NCBI RefSeq assembly: GCF_021347895.1
Contig: NC_067117.1
Location: 29,704,067 to 29,768,066, forward strand
From: Acanthochromis polyacanthus
Taxonomy: Eukaryota; Chordata; Actinopteri; Pomacentridae
Direction of reading: 5' to 3'
Length of the DNA stretch: 64,000 nt
Under the pieces are notes generated by a model. That model saw only the letters and a list, made by a program, of their open reading frames with translations, was not told the DNA's origin and did not search any database. Positions 13,608 through 26,649 of this stretch are shown here, one piece after another; position 1 is the first letter of the stretch; the number at the start of each line of letters is the position of its first letter. Both the position numbers and the translations under genes were made by a program.

Positions 13608-16522
13608 GAGACAGTGTGTTGTGTGTTTGTCTAGCGTTGCAGTGTGTGGAATGCCCCAGTTTAACCACAGATCTTGCCAGTGCTTTGTGTTCTCAGCATG
13701 CGTTGGTACTCCTGCTGCTCTCTGAGAACAGAGTAGACACACACACTAACACGCACACACACACTGCGCCGCCATGATCCAGTGCATCAATAAACTTGCA
13801 TAGACTCGGGTGATTTAAGGGGAATAAGAGAAAATGGCATTGTCTGTGTAAATACTGATTATAGTGTGAACATCAGTATTGGATCTTTCACATCACTGTC
13901 GTCCTTTGGCTGGTTTTTGATCCGTTTGAAGACATTTCCCTCATTTTCATTCATATTATTCAACTCACATTTCACATTCATTTGTATTTTCAACCTCCTA
14001 ACTGTTGAGATTTTTATTCTGAGTTATTCTGCCATTTGAGGAAACTGAACGGTAAACCAAACCTGTTTTGTTTAAGCTAAACTTTTTTTGGGAAGTAAAA
14101 TATGTTTCTTTAGTAACATCTTGTCTCATATTTTCTCCTCCAAAACTTTACTTATGTTTCTTTCAGCTTCAGCTCTACACTGTTGTACAGTTTTGCTCAG
14201 TCAAAATGACAAAAAGTTCTAAATGAAAAATACAAAACTCATAGTTGCTTAAAATGAGAATGGTTCCGACTTAATATTTTAAAATTACCAATTTGCATTT
14301 GTAATATATGCAAACTGTTGAATATTAACTCAAGATGATTAAAATGATTAAAATTCTAGTTTAGTTTATTCACATTTTCAACACCGACACAACAGATTGT
14401 CACTAAGAACTACTTTTTTGGTCAATTTATGTGTGTTGGTTCAACTTTATAAACCAAAAGTATACACTGTGCACAAGACAACACCAACAAGTTGTTCTAC
14501 TGGAAATAGAAACATGTGACATGTTGTATTACATCAGATAAGGTGACTAATTTTATTCTAGCTGTCCTAAACATCACAAAATATCGCTTTTGATCCTCAG
14601 AATCTCTGTTGTCTGCTCATGTTTGCTTGGCAGCATCTCGCTAAACAGCTGAGGGTATGCTGGGCTCAGTCAGGAGTTTTATAATGTGGAGAGAAATTGC
14701 ACTAATTACTGTCAAACTGAAGAACAGAGAACAGTGATGTGTTCAAAATATTAACAACACTTTCTATGCACTGTTGCTTATTTTGGCCAGAGATTGAATG
14801 TAACTGAGCACATTTCCTGAAGTACTGTGTAGCTTGCAATTTGCACTCCGTTTAATTTAGGCATGTGTACTCTTCACTAACACTACATTTTTTGACCACC
14901 TTAGGTACTTTCAAACAAACATAATTCATAAAATACACTATTAAAGAGCAAATGTGTAGTTTCCGATGGTTTTGGCCTGTAATCCCTGTACAAACAAAAC
15001 ATCACCTGACTGTCTCCTTAAAAGTAGCCCTCTACACTCTGATAGCTTAAATTAAACAGCTTTTCTGAGGGCTAAACAGTTAAAACTATATTTCACAACC
15101 ATTCTAAACATTAATCTTCGCCTCAGAGCTGTTTCTTTGACCACTAGTTTGGGAACTTCTTGATCAAATTACCGATTATATGTAAAGTAGCTAAAACTAG
15201 CTGGACCTTAAGCGACTACAAGAGGAAAGTGCTATCGTTTGATGCATCGTTTGGACTAATTACCTACACCACAATTATTTTTGCTTCTAATGTATTAAGT
15301 ACATTTATGTCATTAGTTTTCACCTGTTTGTAGTCTCTGTGGCCTCACTTGTATATTTAATGAGCGTCTTTTCGTCTGTCTTTACCAGGTTGTCTGTTTA
15401 CCTGCCTGAGTTCTCTCTATGCCTTCTTCTTGTTTGTTAGTTGGGTCTTTTGAACCCTTTTGTTTTATTTCTTGTTTCAGTTTCTTTCCCATGCTTTTGT
15501 TGCTACTCTGGATTTTTAGTTAACCTTTGGCTGCTTCCTGTATATTTTTTGGATTTACCTTTTATATTTTAGTACCATTATTTTTGTACTGTGTCCTGAC
15601 TTTGGGTCATTTTTTGAAACCACGTGTATTACTGCTGGACTTCTGTTTTACTTCAACCTGCTGTATTTCTCATTAATGTGGCTCTAATTTTCATGCTACT
15701 TTTGCACTCTTCACCTCCATTGTCATTTGCACTTAGTGGGAGGCAATTAGCATGAGCTCCCTGCAGCTTTCCAAAAAACAGCAGATTTTTCCATGATTCA
15801 TTTTAAACTTTAGTTTTCAGTGTGGCTGAAGTTAAATAGAGATCAGTCGCCTAAAGGGACACTTTGCTAATTAGCATTAATGATCTGTCTGACCAGCTGA
15901 CCCAATCATCAACATATCCATGTGTGTACACTGGTTTGTATGTTGAGTCTGGAGGAAACCTGTTGCTGCACAGAGTTGGACCTGTTGATAGCAGGCTTAA
16001 AATTTGTCCATGGATGAGAGGAATCTAATGAATCTGCAGCTTTGATAAAGATGGTCGTCCTGGAAATGGATTCTCTCCTCCAGAACTAAGGCTGGATGGA
16101 TAACATGCTCGGCTTTTCATCAGCAAAAACTTTAACAGTTTGCAAAATCCCTAATTCCATGTTAGATTTTTCAAACGAATCAGCTGTCTTTGGAAAGGTG
16201 TAGTGCACTAATGGCAATTAAACATTGTCAAGGAATAAAGGAGATAAGTGCAAAGTAACATGACACTTAAGGCTGCATTAATGGGAAATTTAGCAGGTTA
16301 AAATACACCAGATTTCTCCATTAAGAGGGTTTTTATGTGCAGGGCTTATACTTGTAGTTGTGTTTTCAGTACTTTTAAATGGATAAAGGCTGAAACTACT
16401 ATTTTTACCACTCACTCAGGCTTTAGAGCAAAATCCAAACTTCTGAGCACAGTTCAAGGATTCTAACAGAGAAGAATATATATTAAAAAAAACTAATTAT
16501 AAACAAGAAAGAGACAGCGCAG
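13606..16522. other. Gene-free AT-rich sequence
   Basis: No reading frame, RNA gene or transposon end was recognised in nearly 3 kb. Confidence 0.4.
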
Positions 16523-16909
16523 TACTCCGCCAAGGCTGCTCAGTCGTTGTCCTGATGGATGAAATCTTTAAACAATTTGTCGTCTGCGGTGGTCAATAGT
16601 AGGATCGCAATCGTGATCATCAGCAGGCAGCTGATGCAGCGTTTGCTTGTTGTCATAGTTACAGTGACACTGTGCTGCTATCTCGCAATGATGCAGAAAT
16701 TCTTAACAAATCTGTGGATCTAGACTATAAGCTGCATCACTGCTAATGTGTAATCACTTGGTCCTTGTGTCATTTCTGACCTTCCCTGAAAATTTCATCC
16801 AAATCCGTTTATAAAGTCTATTTTTGAGTAATGTTGCTAACAGACAGACAGACAGACAGACAGACCAACACTGATCATCACATAACTCTGCCATGTTCCT
16901 TGGTGGAGG
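16523..16909 (+). mobile_element. Interspersed repeat family C, forward copy
   Basis: The segment starts TACTCCGCCAAGG and ends CCTTGGTGGAG, a short inverted repeat. A second copy lies in reverse at 41983-42290, with shared words such as CTTGGTCCTTGTGTCATTTC and CATAACTCTGCCATGTTCC. A (CAGA)n run lies near the 3' side. No protein is encoded. Terminal inverted repeats suggest a non-autonomous DNA element; the superfamily is unknown. Confidence 0.6.
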
Positions 16910-18279
16910 AAAAATGGGTCTGGCTTTACACAATAGCTACATTAACGAGAAATACTGCAGGTTGATGTAAACCAAAACTGAGGCGGTATTCATGTTAAAT
17001 ATGGCATCAAAAGAGGACCAGAAGTACCAAAAAAGTACAACAGGTAAATTAAAAAATTAGAGGGAACAGGCAAGGATAAACGAAACATCCAAAATGACAA
17101 CAAAAGTATGGAAAACAAATTTCAAATTCTAACAACCAATCAGTGAAGTGAGTGGGACTGATAGAGAGCCACTGAAATATTATTAGTGGTAGCTTTTAGG
17201 TAGAAGTTAGTAATATTCACATAGTTTTTCCTTGAAGATCTTTAAACGGTAAATTGTCCTGAGTCGTCCACGGTGTTGACTTGAATTGATTGGTGAAGAT
17301 TCTGTCTTTAAATGTTTAAAGTCCCAAATGATATTGACCAATCACCAATGAAAAAATGCTACAGATATTCAACCCTACTTTATTTAATATTGAATAATTA
17401 CTGGGCTGCAGTCAAACGTCCAAAGCAGGACAAACATTGGATCAATGCTGGACCTCTGTAAGAGCTTGAAGTTAGAGAAGATACAAGGAAATGATAGAAA
17501 ATACACAAAAATGCAGCCACACCAGCACTTCAGTATTTTATTTTTCTATCTCAAACGAACTGCATCAGGCTCCCAAGTCGTCTGCTGATCACATGATCTC
17601 TTTGATGACGTGTGTTTTTTAACCTTTTCTTCCAAACTCCAGGAGATCAATAAGAAACACTTTAATGCCATTCATTTTTTAAAGCGCAGACCTTGTTGAC
17701 CCGTTCCTTTCATATGCTCATTTGGAATTCAAATCAATGGTAAAAAACAAAAAAGGCTTCATGCATATAATTCATACATTAAACACAAGCACCACACCAT
17801 TCTTGAGGTGTGTGTTTTCTTTTTTTCTAACTGCCTGAAGCTAGAGAGAGTAAATTATTCCTCTCTGGATGTATTGCATATGGATGAATGAACGAGTGCC
17901 AGGGAGATCAGGCACTACCGATATGCAAATGGGGAGACTAATCGCTCTCAAAATAAAAATGACCAACATCAGCAGGATTCCTGCCTTCCTCGAACAACAC
18001 AGCTGAACATTAGAGTTCAGCCAACACTGAGGGCTTCTGAGGGCTGGTACTGTACCAGTTATTTAGCAAAGAAACTGCTGACTGTCGGTAGCTGTGCTTG
18101 TATTCTTGACTTTAACATCCACTTTGCCTTGTAGGAAAACCCCAACAGGTGCCTGAAGTCAAACAAGGAATCAAACAACTGCAATGTGCAATGTGAAAGG
18201 GGTCGCTGGGACTTAAGATTGTGTTAACTGTTACTCCCTGGTGGAAAAAAGGAAAAAACATTTACCAACAATAGGAAAG
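16910..18279. other. Gene-free sequence with a candidate conserved non-coding block
   Basis: No gene recognised. The stretch 17860-17990 is compositionally balanced, holds an ATGCAAAT octamer (about 17923) and a small GTGCC/GGCAC inverted pair, and reads like fish non-coding conserved elements. This is a guess without an alignment. Confidence 0.35.
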
Positions 18280-18571
18280 CTCACTCAGGCAGGGGACACC
18301 CTGGACAGGTCGCCAGTCTGTCGCAGGGCTACATATACAGACAAACAATCACACTCACATTCACACCTATGGACAATTTAGAGTAACCAATTAACCTCAG
18401 CATATTTTTGGACTGTGGGAGGAAGCCGGAGTACGCGGAGAAAACCCACGCATGCACAGGGAGAACATGCAAACTCCATGCAGAAAGATCCCAAGCCCAG
18501 GCCGGGATTTGAACCAGGGATCTTCTTGCTGCAAGGCAAAAGTGCTAACCACTATATCACTGTGCAGCCCC
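18280..18571 (-). mobile_element. tRNA-like SINE, reverse copy, 3' truncated
   Basis: On the minus strand it reads the same sequence as the complete SINE at 45675-46031: head GGCTGCACAGTG, a GGTTCAAATCC box B word (seen here as GGATTTGAACC), then the cctcccacagtccaaaaa and ctgtccagggtgtcccctgcc blocks. It stops about 70 bp short of the (ATGG)n tail. No target duplication was seen, consistent with later loss of one end. Confidence 0.8.
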
Positions 18572-20849
18572 AGAAAACAGAAACTCCAAGGTGCCTGCAC
18601 TTCCTACAGTCATACATTATACTTTGTGTTTCCTGTTTACTATAATCACTAATAACTGATCAGTTATTTTTCTGATGTTTGTCGTCCAGACGTGAACGTC
18701 TTTTCTGTGACTGTGTTGAGTTCAATTCAAAAGGAAGTTTTAAAATTTGACTGATTGTTTAGACTCACATGTTGTTGTGAGGGTTTACAATGTTTCAATG
18801 CAAGCAGTTAACCTTTTTTACTTAATTTTTTGACTGAACACTCAATAATTGGCAATAACTACACACTTATGTGCAGTAACATACTATTCATTACACTCTA
18901 TATATGCACATTTGACATTTCATAGTCATATTTTTTCTACTTCTGTTTGTATTTTTGACACATATTTTTTTACGTATGTTTATCTATATTTTTTCATGAT
19001 TATATTTCAAAGGGTTTGAATGAGGCCAACTGTAACGTAAACAATTTCCCCTCAGGGATCAATAAAATAGTCCCGGTTGGGATGTTAAATGTTTCTTCAC
19101 TGCATTTTTGCTTGTATGAAGTCAAAAAATAAAAGAAACAGCACAACTAAAAAAAAATATTATTGACAGGAACTAATAGCAAAGCTGCGGAAATGAACAA
19201 AAACAAAATTAGAAATTGGAATCTTCTTAATTCAGAATGAAATGGTAATAAAAGGCCACCAAGTGTAAAGATATGAAACTTGATCTTTTCATAAATACAT
19301 ATAATACTACAACTGAGCACACGATCAGATATTAAACTAGCTTCATAAATAGTTCATTAATTTATCATCTTACAATGCACTTATTCACAAAAAAGAACAG
19401 GATATTATTCCCATCTAAAGGATTATGTTCATATTTTTATGTTGTTGTTATACGGGAGACTGTCATTTTTTGTGAATTAATGTGTTGCAACTCGACTTTG
19501 GAGTTTGTAGTTAATGGCCACAGAAAAAAATAAGATTAAATAAATTCACTGTGCTGCTAAAAGACAACCAGCACCTTGTGGCAAATTCTAAAGTAGAACG
19601 TCTTCTCGCATGTTACTAAATGTATGAGGTAATGTCATGAATAAATCAACACGCATTACATGTCAATCTGACAACCCTGACTACTTGTTTTACTGGCTGT
19701 CTTTCTTGACATGCACTTTAGTGATGATTGGATGGTCAAGTGCTGAAAAAAATCATCCATTTATAGAAAAAAAAAAGTGATGCATTTCGTCTCGGTTGTC
19801 TCCAGCATCACTTCACCTGGGGTCGAAAGGTCACCGACACGAGATGGGATGGGATCACGAAGGGCTTTATGTGTTGACAATGAATTTTTAAACTCAATTC
19901 AGTCAGTCTAATCTGGGTTGATGTCGGGTTAAAGATGCTGCACGCAAGCTCAGCGCCCAGATGTGTCTGTGTGTGTCCGCCTGGCATGAAAATATGACAT
20001 CATGACATGGAAGCCGATGCTGGGGGTTACACGAGTGATTTAAGCGCTAACAGACACACACACACACACACACACACACGCCCTGACACATTGAGGGTTA
20101 AATCTGGCTACACACATCTTTCTACACTACAACTTCCTCCACTACTACTTTCCCTTTTATGTGTTCATCAATTAAACATGCATGGATTCCACTGCTTGTG
20201 TGTGCGTCTCATTCCGTGACAAGGAAGTATCATCCTCTATACAGAGAGGGATGAATGGACTCAGACCTAGACACTGACTTACATCCACCTCCTGGAGGCA
20301 TTCCTTAAGTCTGCCAGCAACAACTAAATCTTTAACCTTAAAACTTTGCTCTGAAATTTTGTAGATTCTGACTTTGTTTTTGTCCCTAAATTAGAGGCCA
20401 AAGATTCATGTCACACACACACACACAAAGTAGGATGTGGTCGTTGCTCCTGAATTATTAAATGAAAACAAAGCCTATGTTTTCTCATTAACGACAGGCA
20501 AAATAAATAAACAAACAGACAGGAACTTTTTGAATTATTAATAGGATTACTATAACTATTTTTCCTCCATTGTAGTCTCATCATCATGTCTTTCAGCAAA
20601 TAACAGGATGGACAAAATAAGTTTTGGCCATCATGAACAAATGAATAAATTCTGCCTCGGTACAAAGAGCTTTGCAATGTGCTTCTCATGGCATCAGAGC
20701 CGCCGTGAAAGGTGCTCGCCTGCCATCGAGGGAAACTTTGAGTTTATCGTCTTGCCCAAGGACCTAAGGACATGTGGAGGGGTTGGGAGGTTGAATTGTC
20801 TACCTGGCGATTAGCGGACAATCCTCTCTTCCACCTGAGCCACAGAATA
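18572..20849. other. Mostly unique sequence with a LINE-like tail and a CA repeat
   Basis: A segment ending CCCTCAGGGATCAATAAAAT at about 19070 resembles a non-LTR retrotransposon 3' end. A (CA)n run of about 13 units lies at 20053-20079. No genes recognised. Confidence 0.4.
20053..20079. repeat. (CA)n microsatellite
   Basis: About 13 uninterrupted CA units. Confidence 0.9.
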
Positions 20850-21694
20850 CAGTCAGCCACAACATTTAAATCCCCTATCTGATATTCTATAGGTCCCCTA
20901 TTGGCTGTCAAAACAGCTCTAATATGTCAGAGAGTTTGGATACTGGGTCAATGCCTTGGGCTTCTTTTGTTGTGTGAGCCATTCCTGGCTATTTTTTATG
21001 ATGTGGCAGGGTGCTGAGTCCTGCTGGGAGAGGTCACTACTAATTAGGAGAACTCTTGTAATCGGGGTTGTGCTTGTTCTACAGGGACATTTAGGTACAT
21101 GTCACAGTAGCATCCACATACCAACGGTTGAGGGAGATATCTACCTCTGCCACGTTCATGAGCTCATAACAAAGTTCAAACACCACGCCACTGTTGTATT
21201 GATCTTGAATTAAAGCGATACCTTAAGGTATGTTTTGATAGTGTAGCACTAAACTACTCCAGCTAGGAGGGGTTAGGAGGGATTGGAAGTACTTCTTTGA
21301 AAGTATTGTTAGCTCCTCATGCTAACATGTACTGGATTCCAGTTTAAGGAAGCATGATTTGGAAAGCCATTTTTTTTGTGTTGAAATGTAAAAACATGCA
21401 GATTTTTGTGCCTTTTTGCATTCAGCCACATTAGACCAGGTCCAGATCAAAAACTTTGATGTTTAGATGGAATAACAGTAGAGTAGATTATATTTTTGCA
21501 CCAGCACGCTTTGTTCTGGCACAAGTGTGATCCATGAAGGCCCCATTCAGGAACTCAGTGGACCCAAGGGATCCACTGCCAGTGTCCCAGTGTCAGATAT
21601 AACAGGACACCCATAGAAGTCCCATGTTTATGTAACAATGATCAGAGGTGTTTTGGCAGCAGGTGCAGGTAGTTTTTGTTGCGGCTGATTCGTG
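20850..21694 (-). mobile_element. Tc1-like family B, internally deleted copy
   Basis: Flanked by TA (20848-20849, 21695-21696). The left end CAGTCAGCCACAAC pairs imperfectly with the right end GTTGCGGCTGATTCGTG. On the minus strand near 21035-20975 a fragment reads QQDSAPCHIIKNSQEWL, matching the second-Asp motif of Tc1-type transposases, but the frame is broken and most of the transposase is absent. Its right third is repeated at 1930-2274. Confidence 0.65.
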
Positions 21695-21978
21695 TATTTT
21701 AGGATGTTTGAGTTTTGTAGACTGCAATGCAATAGAAAGATGTCATGGTGCTACACAACAAGTCAGCAAGGATTTTGTTCAGGAAGTGAATTGCTCAAAT
21801 ATTTGGTTTGCATCCTTCTCATTGTTGTAGCCAAACGGGTTTATCTTTAAGTTTTACTTGCATGTTTAGAAGAGATGTTTCTCCCCAGTAATTAGGAATA
21901 CAACAGAAAGGGTTTCATTTGCTTCATCTCTAAATTTTCATTTAGTTTTCACCCCAATAAGTGACTTATAAGATACTG

Positions 21979-22034
21979 ATGGATGGATGGATGGATGGAT
22001 GGATGGATGGATGGATGGATGGATGGATGGATGG
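21979..22034. repeat. (ATGG)n microsatellite
   Basis: Fourteen ATGG units. No SINE sequence precedes it, so it is not clearly a SINE tail. Confidence 0.95.
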
Positions 22035-23274
22035 GCAAACAAATAATATGGACGAGATCTCTAGTCCCCCCACCCACTATTGTGATGAAATAAACAAACC
22101 AAAAAAATAAACCACAACACTTTGTTTCTACAGCTCAGAGTGGCAGCCTTTCCATTATGTGTAGCAGCACTATAATTAAATGCCTGGTGACAGCCATTTA
22201 CCAGTGATGACCCGGGGTCTTGATGCCTTAAATGGCAGAGCAGAGGTGTGGCAGCGGCTCATAGCGGTTCGTGGCAGGTCATAACAGGTACTGGTTTGAT
22301 GCTAATTGGGGTGCATTGCATTGCAGTGGGCAAATAAGGCAGCACTAATTGGCAGTCAGGGACACATTTCAAGGACACCTCAAACAGAGGCAACCACCAC
22401 ACTCCTGAGCAAACAAACACACACAAACACACATGTACAGTCCTTGGACAAACAGTGGCATCTGTGCTTCTCAGTGGCAGGCTGAGGCTGAGCAGAAGGC
22501 CTGCTTGTTTTCTGCGACCAGCTACACTATCTTTGTGAAGGGATTTCACATTCACTGTGACTTTATCTGCAAACAGTGATTTCTTAGGAGTGTCTGGATC
22601 CACACATGTGTATGCATCACTCCTATCCTGCATACCACAGATGAGTCACTGTCAGTGAAAAGGAAAGTTCCAGACATGTGAAGGGCAAACTCATCGAGCT
22701 CAGAAACCCGGCAGGATAGAAAATCACAAAAGGCTCCATCTCTTCTCTAAGAGAAGGATTAGGGCTTCTCACCACAGAACAATGGGCGGACTGTCGAGCT
22801 GATAACATAACGTTAATCAGTAGTGTCTTTCCTCTGTTGGCTTCATGCTTGCCATTAACTGTTTGAGAAACATAGGCAATGTCAATGAAGAGATGGTAAA
22901 CCTAGGAGGCCCTTAAAGAGGCAACAAATTCCTTCACTTCTTCATTAAAAAACCCTTGATATTGAAGCGTTGTCCTAGACTTGAGTTGGCATGAATGGAT
23001 GTGACATGTCAGTGCATAGGAACTGATTCATCGTCAGATTTCTACCGTCACTGGACAGCTGCATCATAGACCCTCACTCTAAAATGTTTTTTAATTACAT
23101 AGGTAGTAATGTTTTAATCTGGCAGGTTCTTTGTGATGTACAAGTAGCTCAAGATCTTCCAGTCTCCACGTCGTACATTCAGAACTCCTATAGCCCAGTG
23201 TAGTGTAGGTAAGATTTTTTGTGGTATAGTTTAATGACGATGTAGCCAACAATTTTGTTCAGAAATTGTATATA
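22035..23274. other. Gene-free sequence
   Basis: No recognisable gene or transposon in 1.2 kb. The 124-codon minus-strand frame at 22259-22633 has no recognisable domain. Confidence 0.4.
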
Positions 23275-23808
23275 ATAGACTGGTTGTAGACTTCTGCTTG
23301 AAAAGTGAAATTCTTTCTATTGGTCAGCAGGGGGTGACTCTTCCGGTTGCAAACAGAACTACAATTGCATAGTTGTCTATGAGAAAATGACAACTATGCA
23401 ATGATCTTTTCTTCTTAGGTTAATGGTCTTAGTTTTTTTATTGCATGACCGTTTGCATGATTTTTTGTGAATAAATGGAAATATATAGGAGCCTAACCTG
23501 TGAAGATAAAGATGTGTCAGTGGGTTTGGGTACACGTAAAAGCTATTAAATTTTTTGGATGTTTTCTTCTCAGAACTTTTATCCATTAAAAGTGTTACAA
23601 CTACGGAGGACAAATAGCAATAACATTAGCTATAGTTTTTGACTGATCTGATTGAGAACCTAGCCAGCTGGTTGTGAGGCACCGTCTTGTCTGAACATGC
23701 CCACATCTGTTTTCAAAAAACCAAGATGGCATTGACCAAACGACAAACTCGAGGCTTAAAAACAGTAGTCCAGAAACCAGTAGGGGATGTCTTTTACACA
23801 CAGTCTAT
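23275..23808. mobile_element. Putative non-autonomous element with ATAGACTG ends
   Basis: The segment opens ATAGACTGG and closes CAGTCTAT, an 8-bp inverted repeat, with TGTA following shortly after each end on its own strand. The internal phrases (ggtcagcagggggtgactc, accaagatggcattgacc) are of the kind found in dispersed fish repeats. No target duplication was clear and no protein is encoded. Confidence 0.4.
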
Positions 23809-23882
23809 GGGTTAGTTGCAGACTTTTAATCTTTAAAACAAAATCACAAATACAGCTTATACATTTTTTTAATCTGAACAGG

Positions 23883-24180
23883 CCAAGAAAGCCTTTAGGT
23901 TTTTGGTCCCCAATGCTTGGAATAAACTACGATCTCAACCTCAACTAGCTATTGTTACACTGAATGAGTTTAAAGTTCTGGTGAAATCATTACAGTTAAA
24001 CTTGTCTGTGTGCAAGTGTTACATGTGAGTAAGTTTTAATGTTGTTGATTTTATCTGTTGTTTACAGTTTTGTTTTTTTAATGTCACTATGCTGCTGCCT
24101 TCTTGACCAGGTCTCCCTTGTAAATGAGAGCTCTGATCTCAATGGGTATAACCTGGTTAAATAAATGCAAAATAAATAAA
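23883..24180 (+). mobile_element. 3' end of a non-LTR (LINE) retrotransposon
   Basis: Frame 23883-24027 reads AKKAFRFLVPNAWNKL then a TLNEFKVLVKSLQL block before a stop, the usual C-terminal tail of LINE reverse transcriptases (an aP.lWN.LP...fK..lK pattern). The following 150 bp (cttgaccaggtctcccttgt, ctcaatgggtataacctggt) and the TTAAATAAATGCAAAATAAA end match the 3' UTR style of fish LINEs. The 5' part is absent, as expected for 5'-truncated insertion. Confidence 0.65.
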
Positions 24181-24485
24181 AACATTTTAACTGTAAGATT
24201 TTAGATTTATTTTTTATTTTTTGCATGTTGCCTGTGCATTCAATTAAACACAGCCGGCTTATTGGTGGGAAGCCAGTGAGGGATCACAGTGGTATAAGCC
24301 ACAGCTGGTGGCTCCATGGGGGATAAGTCTGTATCACCGTCAAGTATAACACACACCTGTGGCCAACGAGACAAAGAAGGCACTAAATATGAAATTTCAC
24401 CCTTTACTTTGGATTGACAAAAGTCATAATTCTCATCGTTGCTGGACGGCCTGTAAATATGAAAATGTGTTGATTTGATGAAGTT

Positions 24486-24622
24486 TCGCCCTCTGACAGA
24501 CTGGTGACCTGTCCAGGGTGTCCCCTGCCTTCGCCCAAGTCAGCTGGGATAGGCTCCAGCACCCCCCGCCACCCTAGTGAGTATAAAGCGGTGTATAGAG
24601 GATGGATGGATGGATGGATGGA
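24486..24622 (+). mobile_element. tRNA-like SINE family, 5'-truncated copy
   Basis: Contains only the last 137 bp of the family (gacagactggtgacctgtcc to the ATGG tail). It is flanked by the 10-bp direct repeat TGATGAAGTT (24476-24485 and 24623-24632). A 5' truncation with a target duplication indicates target-primed reverse transcription. Confidence 0.8.
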
Positions 24623-24632
24623 TGATGAAGTT

Positions 24633-25198
24633 GCTGAAATGACAGATGCTGCTGTTTCTCTTGTGAAGACAATCTTTTATCAACAAACAATGCTGGCAAC
24701 AAGGACTGTAATACAGGGAACTGGTAAGTCTAAAGGTGATGAAAAAATGGGCAACAAGACATAAAATAGATAGATAGATGGGTAGATGGATTGATAGATA
24801 GCAGCTAACACATTACATTTAAGAAAAATAAGGAAATAAGATGCAAAATAATGCAAAGTAACATGAAAGTCATACTGATACAAGAGATAACTGAGCTGGT
24901 ATTTACAAAAAATATATAAATGTATATAATCTTGTTTATAGCATGTATGTAGTGATTACTGTACATCATTGTTCCACATACTTTAGTGTTGTGACAGCTG
25001 AAGTTGTCCTCTGCTTGGTAGTTGCAGGTCAGAAAGGTCCTTTAGCTCTGCGTGTTTAAATGGGACCATTGTATGACGGATATTTCCAGTATGCAGAAAG
25101 AGTGTGTGTGTGCTCACCAACTGGTCAGATTAGTCCAGCCTCTTCTTTCCTCTTTGACTGTACGCCTCACTGGGCTAACACTGTCTGGAGCTCCTCCT

Positions 25199-25200
<2 letters not shown>
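24633..25200. other. Gene-free sequence
   Basis: Short GATA-type runs at about 24762-24800; nothing else recognised. Confidence 0.4.

Positions 25201-25291
<91 letters not shown>
25201..25291. repeat. (GT)45 microsatellite
   Basis: About 45 uninterrupted GT units, facing a CA array 114 bp downstream. Confidence 0.95.
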
Positions 25292-25294
<3 letters not shown>

Positions 25295-25404
25295 AGAGAG
25301 AGTAAGACAGCCAACCCCTGGGAAGTAGGATGGTGTGATAACACTCAGAAATGATAGTTTAGCCCTGGAGAGCACTTGACACGCAATATCTCCTTCCTCA
25401 GATC

Positions 25405-25423
25405 GACACACACACACACAAAT

Positions 25424-25498
<75 letters not shown>
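25405..25498. repeat. (CA)n microsatellite with one interruption
   Basis: About eight CA units, the interruption AATG, then 37 more CA units. The 164-codon minus-strand frame at 25175-25669 is made of these arrays and is not a gene. Confidence 0.95.
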
Positions 25499-25499
<1 letters not shown>

Positions 25500-26094
25500 C
25501 TGTCACAGTGAAGGGTAAACAAGCAGCGCCAAGGGCTTTGAGAGCAGGCAGGGAAAGGAGACTCTGCCTCATCTGTATGTGCATGTGCCGGCGTCGGGGT
25601 GGGAGTGGCGTCTGTGTGAACGTGTGTGTGAAACATAGGTAAAGTGGACCAAATTGAGTATATTGCCACTCAAACAATAGACAGTTTGAGACCAGAGAGA
25701 GAGAAAAAAATTACAGTCGTGGACATGCAGCTTCTAAATCTCATCTCACCTCCTGTCTGACTTTTCCCAGTTCCCCTCCCACCTTTCAGCAGCAGACGGT
25801 GTGATGGAACAGAAAAACGTCCAACATGTAGGTCGCTTAGGTGGTGTGGCAGGATTTAAGTCTTGCTATATAGGCAGCAGACGTTCCATCCAGGACTTTT
25901 GTTCTGAAATGTTCCTGAATCCTGACAGTTAAGTCCAGAATCAGCAGGGTGTCTTTAAATGCAAATAAGAGCAGTGTCCCACCGTGACAGCATTATGTGA
26001 AGGAGGCCTGAAAATGTCTTAATCATCCCACTGGCTGAATTTTGTTCTTATATTAAGAAAAAATAATTATTGATTACTGAATCTCTGAATAAAC
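25499..26094. other. Gene-free sequence
   Basis: No recognised feature between the CA array and the MITE. Confidence 0.4.
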
Positions 26095-26640
26095 AACCCG
26101 GTCTCACGGGGATTCGTGAAACTGTCACGTAAGTTTTAGTTTCGGTTTCGTGCGCACCAACACGATTTCGTCATGTTTTTCGTGCCGCTCACCACGAAAT
26201 GTTTTTCGCTGTGGTAATCACATCTGAAAGTGGTTTATACCGGCGGATTCATGACGATCTAAGCTGTCCATCGGCGTATACTGCTTGTGTGATCGCGTTT
26301 GCGGCCGCCGGCCGCCGGACATTCTTGAAATTCCTATGCAAATTGGTAAGTGTACCACCGGCTTATGGTTAGGTTATGGTTAGGTTATGGTTAGGGTTAT
26401 GTTTAGGGACGATGTCATGCAAAATATAGCGTTGGATTCGCCGCGGTTTTACATTAAAAATATAATATACACATTCTTTTGAAATACGTTCTGAGTGGCA
26501 CGAAAAGTCCGCCGTTTAAAATACATTGGTGCGCATTTCGTGGTGAGCGGCACGAAAAACATGACGAAATCGTGTTGGTGCACACGAAGCCGAAACTAAA
26601 ACTTACGTGACAGTTTCACGAATCCCCGTGAGATCGGGCT
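26095..26640. mobile_element. MITE with 107-bp terminal inverted repeats
   Basis: The arms 26095-26201 and 26534-26640 are near-perfect inverted repeats (GTCTCACGGGGATTCGTG near one end, complement near the other). They are flanked by GAATAAAC on the left and, one base away from the right end, GAATAAAT. The 332-bp centre encodes nothing and includes a degenerate TTAGGTTATGG array at 26365-26405. Long TIRs without a transposase mark a non-autonomous DNA element; a duplication of 8-9 bp would fit hAT or Mutator-like elements. Confidence 0.85.
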
Positions 26641-26649
26641 CGAATAAAT

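Noticed and set aside
21979..22034. CRISPR-like or SINE-tail array
   Set aside because: Simple ATGG microsatellite with no spacers and no SINE body upstream.
25175..25669. 164-codon minus-strand frame
   Set aside because: Made almost entirely of THTH/VCVC from the CA and GT arrays; no independent coding content.
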